Shown one piece after another: positions 1 through 5,790 of a DNA stretch of 5,904 nucleotides; within the stretch, counting starts at the first letter, position 1, and every line of letters begins with the position of its first letter. A model generated the notes under the pieces. It was not told the origin of the DNA. It searched no databases and saw only the letters and a list, made by a program, of their open reading frames with translations. Position numbers and translations under genes: made by a program. The stretch comes from Loki-b32 sp964493385 (GTDB taxonomy: Archaea > Asgardarchaeota > Lokiarchaeia > Sigyniarchaeales > SOKP01), in the NCBI GenBank assembly GCA_964493385.1, contig CAZBNW010000141.1:1-5904 (forward strand). The letters run 5' to 3'.

Positions 1-8
1 AAAAAAAA
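1..8 (-). terminator. Poly-T tract directly after the M1 peptidase stop
   Basis: Read on the minus strand, the TAA stop of the peptidase (9-11) is followed at once by eight T residues, which reach the window edge. Archaeal RNA polymerase commonly terminates on such T-tracts without a hairpin. The tract may be longer outside the window. In an AT-rich genome this could also be chance. Confidence 0.45.
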
Positions 9-2000
9 TTAAATTTTGGAATTTTTTTTATGTATGATTAATATCTTAGCAATTAGATAGATAAGCGGTAATAAGCAAAATATTAATAGTAAGCTTATAC
101 TGTATCCAGGAATAAAGCCATCTCCTCCATTAACTTTTTGAACATACTTTTCCAAGTAAAGAGGATCAATCAAACCTAATTGAACTAATACATCATCTGT
201 GTATATTAATCGCACTTTGGTAGGCTCACTTGTCATTGGAATATTTAATACTGTTGTACTATTTACCCAAATTATATCGGTATGTATAATATTATTAAGT
301 TCATCATATACGTTAATTGGCATTTGTTGAGAATAATTATAACTGTTCATTGGTTCATTTAGATCATTAATTGTGATTTTTAATATCTTTTCAGTATTGT
401 TGTAAACACAGGATAGAAAATTATATTTAGGGAGAAAATCATTATCAAACCAAGGTAAAAAGAACCAATCTAAGGAAGAACCATATTCACTTTCCATAAT
501 TAGTTGTAAATCTGATAATAAAGCAATCTTATATTTTTTTTCTACAAAAAATTGTTTTAATCCTGCGATAAAATTTGAATTCCCAATCGTGTTACGCAAC
601 TTCTCAAAGATCAAGGGAGCTTTGCGATATCCAATATAATAGTAATCCATTCCCCTGTCAATGCATTCATAAACAGAACTATTTATTTTTGAGGGATCTC
701 CCTCATTCGCATAATAATATCTTACTTCTTCAATATATGGAGGACGTAGAGGATATGGAGGATTTTGAAAATATTCCCAGTCTCCATAGTTTATTTCTCC
801 GTAATAGTCTGTTGACCAACATGTTAGACCTTCATCCAAGAAGCCCCAATCAACCTCGTCATTCCCGACTAAATTATACCACCATTGATGTCCAGTTTCA
901 TGTACAATAATTTTTTCTAACCAGAATTGCTGATTTTCTAAATCAGGTCCCCAATCATCGATTTCTTCAGTAATATAAACTTGGCATGGGTATTCCATTC
1001 CTCCAAAATATGTATATTCCTCAACAATATTAAAAGTAGGATAAGGATATTCGCCAAAAGTATCATTAAATAAAGTTAAAGCTTGTTCACCGTAATATAA
1101 GGCCTCTGTTTGCCAAACAAGTTGAGATTTTGGTAAATAATAGGTAGAAACATTTACTCCATTTATTAAAGTAGATTCTACAATGAACCCCTCTGATGCC
1201 GAAAATGTAACCTCCCGTACCGGATATATTGGATCATAATGATAAAAAACAGTTGCTCCTTTGCTTATTCTTTTTATTAATTGCCCTGTTGCAGCAATTA
1301 CGAAACCACTTGGTGCTTCAATAAAGAGATTGTAATAAGCAATATCATAATAAAATGGATCGCCTATTGAGAGGTATGGATCCGTATTCCATCCATCATA
1401 TTCATCATAAACGCATGGGAGAGGATAAAAGCTCGCAAATTTATAAATTCTATTAGGATCAGTTCCATGGGAATTTGCTCGATCAATACCACCATCAGGA
1501 AGAGTTGAATTAAATAAAATCACAAAAGATACATTTTGAGAGGGTTCTAATGTAGTATCAAGATGTACCCACATTGTTTGGTTATTTGAATATTCATCAT
1601 AGATTAAGCTAGTGTAAGGAGCCTCAAGCTTGGTAACACTTAAGATGTCTATGTATCCCATTCTAGATATATAATTCATTCCTGATAAAAAAATATGAAA
1701 TGGAATTTTTGAAAAATTCTTAGGATCATTATTATAGAAATTAACCGTTAAATTTCCCTGTACAGATGATGTAGAATCATCAAATATTATAGAAAGGTTA
1801 TAATATGAATAATTTTCGCCATTTGTAGCTATTTTTGGAAATTTGTTAGGAATATTAAGACGATCTTGAGATTGATCCAATGAACTTTGCGAAGAATCTA
1901 AAACAGCAGTAAGAGCACCCATCTGAAAAATCCAACTAAAAGATAAGCTTAAAATGATAATTAATATTAACAATCTATAGACTTTTTTAATAGTAATCAC
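9..2000 (-). CDS. Membrane-anchored extracytoplasmic M1-family zinc aminopeptidase
   Basis: This gene encodes a 663-residue zinc metallopeptidase of family M1, expected to remove N-terminal residues from peptides outside the cell. Seen in the protein: a hydrophobic signal or anchor at about residues 8-25; a beta-rich N-terminal domain to about 270; the substrate-binding GGMEYP at 333-338 (GxMEN in classic members); HETGH at 367-371 followed after 18 residues by Glu390, giving zinc ligands His367, His371 and Glu390 with general base Glu368; and the probable transition-state tyrosine Tyr458 in YRKAP, aligned with the family YEKGA. A short beta domain follows (about 530-607), and the large helical C-terminal domain of PepN/ERAP enzymes is absent. 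The end has GFIPGY (628-633), a membrane helix (about 634-656) and lysines, like an archaeal C-terminal sorting or anchoring signal. Thirteen N-x-S/T sequons also point to an exported, glycosylated protein. The start is GTG; no better in-frame start lies upstream. The zinc site has DEG where NEG is usual. The substrate is unknown. Confidence 0.93.
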   Translation of the reverse strand: MITIKKVYRLLILIIILSLSFSWIFQMGALTAVLDSSQSSLDQSQDRLNIPNKFPKIATNGENYSYYNLSIIFDDSTSSVQGNLTVNFYNNDPKNFSKIPFHIFLSGMNYISRMGYIDILSVTKLEAPYTSLIYDEYSNNQTMWVHLDTTLEPSQNVSFVILFNSTLPDGGIDRANSHGTDPNRIYKFASFYPLPCVYDEYDGWNTDPYLSIGDPFYYDIAYYNLFIEAPSGFVIAATGQLIKRISKGATVFYHYDPIYPVREVTFSASEGFIVESTLINGVNVSTYYLPKSQLVWQTEALYYGEQALTLFNDTFGEYPYPTFNIVEEYTYFGGMEYPCQVYITEEIDDWGPDLENQQFWLEKIIVHETGHQWWYNLVGNDEVDWGFLDEGLTCWSTDYYGEINYGDWEYFQNPPYPLRPPYIEEVRYYYANEGDPSKINSSVYECIDRGMDYYYIGYRKAPLIFEKLRNTIGNSNFIAGLKQFFVEKKYKIALLSDLQLIMESEYGSSLDWFFLPWFDNDFLPKYNFLSCVYNNTEKILKITINDLNEPMNSYNYSQQMPINVYDELNNIIHTDIIWVNSTTVLNIPMTSEPTKVRLIYTDDVLVQLGLIDPLYLEKYVQKVNGGDGFIPGYSISLLLIFCLLPLIYLIAKILIIHKKNSKI

Positions 2001-2148
2001 CCTTTCTATTAAGACGGTATAAGTTTTTACAAAATTTTAATATTAATTTAGTATAACCTAATTTTTAATATTTATTAGTCTGTTAGATAAATTATTTAAT
2101 TTCTGGTAATAAAACTCCAAAAAATTATTATTTTAAACACCATTATTC

Positions 2149-2184
2149 TTTAATGGAAAAATTTATTTAGATTTAATGGAAAAA
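2149..2184. repeat. 13-bp direct repeat in the divergent promoter region
   Basis: TTTAATGGAAAAA occurs at 2149-2161 and again at 2172-2184, a 23-bp start-to-start spacing, or roughly two helical turns. It lies between the divergent M1 peptidase and PDCD5-like genes. The first copy runs into a possible BRE/TATA (GGAAAAATTTATTTA). The repeat could be a paired regulator site or a small duplication. The remainder of this 263-bp intergenic stretch shows no gene. Confidence 0.5.
2155..2169 (+). promoter_or_regulatory. Possible BRE/TATA for the PDCD5-like gene
   Basis: GGAAAAATTTATTTA has the layout of an archaeal purine-rich BRE followed by a TATA-like box. Transcription would start near 2190 and leave a leader of about 70 nucleotides, long enough to carry the Shine-Dalgarno at 2248-2253. 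The surrounding DNA is very AT-rich, so other boxes are possible. Confidence 0.3.
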
Positions 2185-2247
2185 AGCTGAAATAAATTTA
2201 CTTAATCAGATTGAAATAATTCAAAAAGATCATTTTGGTTTAATCTT

Positions 2248-2253
2248 AGGAGG
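2248..2253 (+). promoter_or_regulatory. Strong Shine-Dalgarno AGGAGG that decides a TTG start
   Basis: AGGAGG, within TAGGAGGA, lies ten nucleotides before the TTG at 2264. It is the only strong Shine-Dalgarno in the window placed correctly for a gene. It fixes the start of the PDCD5-like protein at TTG and not at the later in-frame ATG codons. Confidence 0.75.
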
Positions 2254-2263
2254 AATTGAAAAA

Positions 2264-2692
2264 TTGAACAATGAAAATAAAGATTTTGATCAGCACGAAT
2301 TAGAGAAAATTCGTATGAAAAAGATGAGGGCAATGATGGAGGCTAAAAAGAGAAAAGAAGCAACTCAAGAAAGGACTATTTCAATCTCAGAAAAAATAGA
2401 TTTTGTTTTAAAAATTGTTTTAGATTCAGAGGCGTATAATCATTTAAATAATCTAAAGATTAATGAACCATATATTTATCAGACTATATATAATGAGTTA
2501 ATAAGTCCAGATGTGATACAGAACATTGATTATTTATTAGCAATAATCAAGAGCAGAGGAAGCGTCCCTAGAAAGATCCCTCTTGATGTAATCATATATT
2601 TAGAACGGAAAGCTAAAGGTATCAGAAGTAAAATAAAAGTTCAACGAGGAGACGAGATAATGGACTTAAGTTCTTTTCTCAGTAAAGAATGA
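2264..2692 (+). CDS. PDCD5-like (TFAR19 family) DNA-binding protein
   Basis: This is a 142-residue cytoplasmic protein resembling archaeal and eukaryotic PDCD5, a small helical family annotated as DNA-binding in archaea. Its cellular role in archaea is not settled. Seen: an N-terminal charged helix LEKIRMKKMRAMMEAKKRK (about 13-31), matching the family's LEEIRxRRM opening; a core helix with SEKIDFVLKIVLDSEAYNHLNNL (about 42-64 overall), matching the I-L-x-x-x-L-x-x-x-A-x-x-x-L-x-x-L pattern; then a proline near 69; and a basic end RSKIKVQRGDEIMDL (121-135), which parallels the KFNRRKVMDSD tail of human PDCD5. The middle (about 80-105) appears longer than in typical members, so this is a divergent homologue. 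The TTG start is supported by AGGAGG ten bases upstream. The gene is divergent from the M1 peptidase and converges with the 184-residue gene 40 bp away. It is recognised from pattern only; a divergent helical protein of another family remains possible. Confidence 0.65.
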   Translation: MNNENKDFDQHELEKIRMKKMRAMMEAKKRKEATQERTISISEKIDFVLKIVLDSEAYNHLNNLKINEPYIYQTIYNELISPDVIQNIDYLLAIIKSRGSVPRKIPLDVIIYLERKAKGIRSKIKVQRGDEIMDLSSFLSKE

Positions 2693-2693
2693 T

Positions 2694-2699
2694 AAAAAA
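2694..2699 (-). terminator. Possible T6 terminator of the 184-residue gene
   Basis: In the 40-bp space between the two converging stops, an A6 run reads as T6 on the minus strand, about 34 bases past the TAA of the minus-strand gene. No hairpin is associated. It is a weak candidate for archaeal T-tract termination. Confidence 0.25.
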
Positions 2700-2732
2700 T
2701 TATTAAAATATACCTATTATAGTAAGAAAATT

Positions 2733-3287
2733 TTACTGCTCTCTTCCGGAAATTATTGCTACTACTTCCCATTCATTATTTGGAAGATGATTTGCTGATA
2801 TATCAAAAAATTGAAAGGCAAAAGGTCTGCCAAATATTTGTTCAACCATAAAACCAAATGAACTTATTGTAAATATAAAAATTCTCTTTAATATTGACTC
2901 TGTATTAGTTTCAATATTCAATTGCTTCATCACTTCTTCAATAACTTCAACTTCTCTATCGTTATAATGATACTTAAAAACTAATTTAAAATCTACGGGG
3001 GTTGGGGCTTCTGGTTCTGAGAATGTTAAGCCTCTCTTCCGAAAATGAAAGAAAGAATTTAAATAAAAAGAAAAAATTTCCTCATGATGATCTTTTAAGA
3101 GATGAGAAATGCGAGAACGTTCTTTATATTCAGGCCAATAATTATTCATCAATTCTAAAAGCCTCGGATAATTTTTATATTTATTTTCGCTCTCTTTTTT
3201 TAAATAATTAAGTAGTTGGTTCTTAAGTGGTTTAAATTCAGATTGTTGACCAACTCGAGTTATAAATTTTTGAAATTTTTGACTCAT
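2733..3287 (-). CDS. Uncharacterised 184-residue protein
   Basis: I do not recognise this family. The protein has a charged, helix-prone N-terminal half (1-85) with many Lys and Glu and an aromatic-rich stretch near 70-83 (EEIFSFYLNSFFHF). A short Pro/Glu hinge follows (about 90-97, SEPEAPTP), then a mixed segment ending in a beta-like strand NEWEVVAIIS (171-180). The stretch around 134-161 is hydrophobic and Phe-rich but is broken by charged residues and glycines, so it is more likely a buried core than a membrane helix. There is no signal peptide, no metal-binding cluster and no nucleotide-binding motif. The ATG at 3285-3287 lies about 20 bases after a TATAAAAG box, fitting a leaderless transcript. 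The gene is divergent from the deacetylase across 200 bp, so shared regulation is possible but unproven. Coding is supported by the full-length open frame and by promoter placement. Confidence 0.7.
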   Translation of the reverse strand: MSQKFQKFITRVGQQSEFKPLKNQLLNYLKKESENKYKNYPRLLELMNNYWPEYKERSRISHLLKDHHEEIFSFYLNSFFHFRKRGLTFSEPEAPTPVDFKLVFKYHYNDREVEVIEEVMKQLNIETNTESILKRIFIFTISSFGFMVEQIFGRPFAFQFFDISANHLPNNEWEVVAIISGREQ

Positions 3288-3299
3288 TCTCTTTAGATG

Positions 3300-3311
3300 A
3301 AAAGATCTTTT
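3300..3311. promoter_or_regulatory. 12-bp palindrome AAAAGATCTTTT overlapping a TATA box
   Basis: AAAAGATCTTTT is a perfect 12-bp palindrome. It overlaps the TATA box and lies within the region covered by the initiation complex of the 184-residue gene. A dimeric regulator bound here would block initiation. This is inference from position and symmetry only. Confidence 0.3.
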
Positions 3312-3314
3312 ATA
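3307..3314 (-). promoter_or_regulatory. TATA box (TATAAAAG) for the 184-residue gene
   Basis: On the minus strand TATAAAAG is centred about 24 bases before the ATG at 3287, the spacing expected between an archaeal TATA box and its transcription start. The mRNA would therefore be leaderless or nearly so, which agrees with the lack of a Shine-Dalgarno before this gene. Confidence 0.5.
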
Positions 3315-3436
3315 TGAAGTATTTATTTATTTCCTTTTTTATTTTTTTCTATGATATTTTGATAATACAAGTTCTCATATTTATTACTACTTTTTTTCAG
3401 GACTTATCAATTATTAACTAGAATAATAAAAAAGAG

Positions 3437-3449
3437 ATGTAATTTACAT
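3437..3449. promoter_or_regulatory. 13-bp inverted repeat upstream of the deacetylase TATA box
   Basis: ATGTAATTTACAT is a perfect inverted repeat of two 6-bp arms around one central T. It ends a few bases before the AATATAAT box of the deacetylase gene, at the BRE position. This is a plausible operator for a dimeric regulator that competes with, or helps recruit, TFB/TBP. Confidence 0.35.
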
Positions 3450-3450
3450 T

Positions 3451-3458
3451 AATATAAT
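3451..3458 (+). promoter_or_regulatory. Possible TATA box for the deacetylase gene
   Basis: AATATAAT is centred about 33 bases before the ATG at 3488, so a start near 3480-3484 would give a leader of only a few bases. It is too close to the alternative TTG at 3470 (about 15 bases) for that codon to be in the transcript, which supports the ATG. The surroundings are AT-rich, so certainty is limited. Confidence 0.4.
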
Positions 3459-3487
3459 TAATAGGATTTTTGGTTTTAATTACAATT

Positions 3488-4681
3488 ATGGTTGATAAGG
3501 TAGGTTTAATTTATACAGAAGAATACCAAAAATACAATTTTGGAAGAGATCATCCATTAAGACCCTTAAGACTTAAGTTAACATATAGTCTAATGGAAAA
3601 ATTGAAACTTTTAGAACACCAAAGGCTTACGATTATGAAGCCTCGAATTGCTACACAACAAGAAATTGAAATGGTACATTCACCACAATACGTAGAAGCT
3701 GTTAAGAAATTAAGCGAAAATCCTAAGGATAAAAGTGTAATTCCTTATCGTTATAATTTAGGTCCTGGAGATAATCCTATATTCAAAGGAATGTATGAAG
3801 CATCTGCTTTAATTTGCGGGGCATCTATTATGGCTGCAGAAACAGTTTGGAAAGATGAAGAATTTAAAATTACCTTTAATCCCGCAGGAGGACTTCATCA
3901 TGCGATGAGAGATAAAGCTTCAGGATTTTGCATTTTTAATGATATAGGAGTTGCTATAAAACATCTTAAAAAATTAAATAAAGATATTAGAATTGCTTAT
4001 TTAGATATTGATTGCCACCATGGAGATGGTGTTCAATGGCTATTTTATGATGACCCTAACGTCCTAACTATTTCATACCATCAGGATGGGAGATATCTCT
4101 TCCCAGGTACAGGATTTATAAATGAAATTGGTGAAGGAGAAGGAAAAGGGTTTTCTATTAACTTTCCTCTTATCCCTGGGACAAATAATAAAAATTTTAT
4201 AAATTTATTTAGAAAAACAGCGCCAAAGATATTGGAAACATATTCACCAGATATTTTGATTACTCAACTAGGGGTTGATACATATTTTGATGATCCCCAA
4301 ACACAAATGGGATTTTCACTATCTTTATATAGAGATATTGCTCAGACAATGAAGACTAGTGCTCGTGAATATTGCCAAAACAAATGGTTAGCATTAGGTG
4401 GAGGAGGTTATTTAATAACTGCCGTACCAAGAGCTTGGACATTGTTTTTAGCCAGAATGCTCGATATTGAATTAGAAAATAAATTACCAGACAGTTGGAT
4501 AAAAGAAGTCAAAGAGAAAGTTCCTTACGAAGATATTCCTTATTTGTTGTGGGATAGAGGAGAAAAAGTTGATGTTCAATGGCTCTCTCACCCTGAAATA
4601 GCAAAGAAAATTATAGATTATACAAAATCTTTAATAGAACTCTCTAATGAGAAATATCTCCCTAATTTGTTCAATTCTTAA
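3488..4681 (+). CDS. AcuC-type class I histone deacetylase family protein
   Basis: This 397-residue zinc-dependent deacetylase belongs to the arginase/deacetylase fold. It would remove acetyl groups from lysine side chains or small acetylated amines in the cytoplasm; the substrate cannot be read from sequence. Seen: the family opening NFGRDHPLRPLR (17-28); Asp95 in GDNPIFKGMYE, at the substrate-backbone position; the paired catalytic histidines His137-His138 in GGLHHA; GFCIFND (146-152); zinc ligands Asp175 and His177 in LDIDCHHGDGVQ; YLFPGTG (203-209); the third zinc ligand Asp264 in QLGVDTYFDDP; and the catalytic tyrosine Tyr308 in GGGGY. All active-site residues are present, so the enzyme should be active. 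The length and the LFPGTG-to-GEGEGKG region match AcuC-like proteins better than eukaryotic HDACs. The ATG at 3488 is preferred to an in-frame TTG at 3470, because the family begins near VDKVGLIY and the promoter spacing fits. The gene is followed 141 bp later by a same-strand nuclease gene. Confidence 0.95.
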   Translation: MVDKVGLIYTEEYQKYNFGRDHPLRPLRLKLTYSLMEKLKLLEHQRLTIMKPRIATQQEIEMVHSPQYVEAVKKLSENPKDKSVIPYRYNLGPGDNPIFKGMYEASALICGASIMAAETVWKDEEFKITFNPAGGLHHAMRDKASGFCIFNDIGVAIKHLKKLNKDIRIAYLDIDCHHGDGVQWLFYDDPNVLTISYHQDGRYLFPGTGFINEIGEGEGKGFSINFPLIPGTNNKNFINLFRKTAPKILETYSPDILITQLGVDTYFDDPQTQMGFSLSLYRDIAQTMKTSAREYCQNKWLALGGGGYLITAVPRAWTLFLARMLDIELENKLPDSWIKEVKEKVPYEDIPYLLWDRGEKVDVQWLSHPEIAKKIIDYTKSLIELSNEKYLPNLFNS

Positions 4682-4746
4682 GTCGCTCACACTAAAATTA
4701 AGATAAGATCTAAAGAATATATTCCAATAGGAATTTATTAATTCTT

Positions 4747-4767
4747 AAAACAGTCTAGTTTTATTTT
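4747..4767 (+). terminator. Weak hairpin with T-rich tail after the deacetylase gene
   Basis: AAAAC and GTTTT (4747-4751 and 4758-4762) can pair around a six-base loop and are followed by ATTTT. With the T-rich tail this could end the deacetylase transcript before the nuclease gene. The stem is short and AT-rich. A second small stem, ATTCC-AATA-GGAAT, lies just upstream at 4721-4734. Confidence 0.3.
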
Positions 4768-4822
4768 CAAATATGAAATTAAGTTATTATAGAAATAGTT
4801 TTTAAAAATTAGCCAGGGTAAA

Positions 4823-5641
4823 ATGTCTCATCTAATATTAGCCGAGAACGTGAAATCAGAGTCATTTTATCATAAGGCAATCAAACGATTGATATTCAAA
4901 TATATTTCGGAAAATAATAGAAATATTGTTGAGAAATCCCTTGAAAAATATATTTTTAATCGAAGAGCAGATGTATATTTCAGATTAAATTCTGGCGAAC
5001 AAATAGTTGTTGAAGTTCAGAATTCAAAGATTTCAGTAAAAGAGATTATTAATCGAACTGAACACTATAACAAGAATGGAATACATATTTTATGGATACT
5101 CTATGGAAATGGCACTTGTATTGCTTCTCCTAAATCTCCTGAAGATAAAAAAAATATAAAAATTAGTATGGTTGAAAATTTCTTACATAGAATGTATGGC
5201 GGAAGGGTTTACTATGTTTCTATATATTTTTATAAAGATAAAACTGCAATATCGATTCCGTTTGCTTTACACTTTTCTCTCTCTTCAAATAAAAAGAATC
5301 ATAAGATTTTTCGATCAAAATATGAGAGTTATTATATTAGAAATGTTAATTTTACCAAAATTCCGAGTTGGAACATATTTTGTGTTAATTATAACGGTTT
5401 TAAATTGGCCAGATTTTATGATAAAAGTATAAAAAGGGTATTAAAAAGTCGAATAATAAATTATTTCAAAATAAATTCTAAAAATTACAAATCTAAGATG
5501 AAATTGATAAAAGTAATAGTCAAGCATTTTAAGCAAAAATATGGGATATATTTGATTCTAAATGCACTTCTCGAATTAATTAAAGAAAAAGAAATAGAAT
5601 TCAATCATAAAATTGTTAATAAAATTCAAAAGAAAATTTGA
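4823..5641 (+). CDS. CoiA-like nuclease (PD-(D/E)XK type)
   Basis: This 272-residue protein has a CoiA-type nuclease domain at its N-terminus. The family is named after a bacterial competence protein and is related to PD-(D/E)XK nucleases, so DNA processing is the likely role, though the substrate and pathway here are unknown. Seen: His17 in YHKAIKRL; RADV with Asp50 (48-51); EVQNS with Glu64 and Gln66 (64-68), giving the D...ExQ active-site variant typical of CoiA; then RTEHY (78-82) and ILWILYG (89-95). MYGGRVYYVSIYF (124-136) resembles the segment after the nuclease core. The rest (about 190-272) is strongly Lys/Ile/Asn-rich and helix-prone, possibly DNA-binding. The zinc-finger-like segment that precedes the nuclease in many CoiA proteins is absent. 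The ATG has a weak AGGGT five to eight bases upstream and a TTATTATA about 35 bases upstream. Sampled lines have 15-22% GC, against 38% in a line of the deacetylase gene, suggesting an accessory or acquired gene. No other competence gene is visible. Confidence 0.8.
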   Translation: MSHLILAENVKSESFYHKAIKRLIFKYISENNRNIVEKSLEKYIFNRRADVYFRLNSGEQIVVEVQNSKISVKEIINRTEHYNKNGIHILWILYGNGTCIASPKSPEDKKNIKISMVENFLHRMYGGRVYYVSIYFYKDKTAISIPFALHFSLSSNKKNHKIFRSKYESYYIRNVNFTKIPSWNIFCVNYNGFKLARFYDKSIKRVLKSRIINYFKINSKNYKSKMKLIKVIVKHFKQKYGIYLILNALLELIKEKEIEFNHKIVNKIQKKI

Positions 5642-5649
5642 TTTAAATT

Positions 5650-5674
5650 AATTCTAAAATCCCATAAGAATTTT
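5650..5674 (+). terminator. Weak hairpin with T4 after the nuclease gene
   Basis: AATTCT (5650-5655) and AGAATT (5667-5672) are perfect complements around an 11-base loop, ending in TTTT, nine bases after the nuclease stop. This could be a transcription end. The stem is AT-rich and weak. Confidence 0.3.
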
Positions 5675-5682
5675 GTCGGTTA

Positions 5683-5696
5683 TCAAATTAATTTGA
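5683..5696. repeat. 14-bp perfect palindrome in the right-hand intergenic region
   Basis: TCAAATTAATTTGA reads the same on both strands, and short TATCA/TGATA arms flank it (5681-5685 and 5702-5706). It sits between the nuclease gene and the small open frames that follow. It could be a regulator site. Chance palindromes are commoner in AT-rich DNA. Confidence 0.35.
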
Positions 5697-5745
5697 AGGA
5701 CTGATATCTTAATGTCAAAAAAGGAGTAGGAAAGAACAGGAAACC

Positions 5746-5787
5746 ATGATTTCTAAAATTGCAAAAAGAGGAGACGTATTTATCTAA
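5746..5787 (+). pseudogene. 13-codon stub resembling the start of an AbrB/SpoVT-type protein
   Basis: An ATG at 5746, with AGG five bases upstream, opens a frame reading MISKIAKRGDVFI followed by TAA. The pattern SK-I-x-KRG-x-x-x-I resembles the first strand of AbrB/MazE-type DNA-binding proteins (SKVGKRGxIVIPKxxR). It stops exactly where the conserved IP would follow, just before the GC-richer segment. It could be a truncated gene remnant, a leader peptide or chance; the match is too short to be sure. Confidence 0.2.
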
Positions 5788-5790
5788 TAA

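Noticed and set aside
575..910. Plus-strand open frame of 111 codons
   Set aside because: It lies wholly inside the M1 peptidase gene on the opposite strand, spans its zinc-site region and shows no family pattern; it is a shadow frame.
3002..3211. Plus-strand open frame of 69 codons
   Set aside because: It is antisense to the 184-residue gene, and its translation has low complexity with no recognisable motif.
3470..3487. TTG at 3470 as the deacetylase start
   Set aside because: It adds VLITI, which is not part of the family N-terminus, lies only about 15 bases after the TATA-like box, and has no correctly spaced Shine-Dalgarno. The ATG at 3488 fits better.
4682..4822. Deacetylase and nuclease genes as one operon
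   Set aside because: The 141-bp gap contains a possible terminator and a possible TATA-like box, and the two genes differ strongly in GC content, so co-transcription is not supported.
5172..5432. Second plus-strand open frame of 86 codons
   Set aside because: It overlaps the CoiA-like gene in another frame. The hydrophobic, Ile/Phe-rich translation is what a frame-shifted AT-rich gene gives.
5712..5729. Tiny frame MSKKE followed by TAG
   Set aside because: Five codons carry no recognisable signal, and the GGAG in it is more likely part of the leader of the next small frame or chance.
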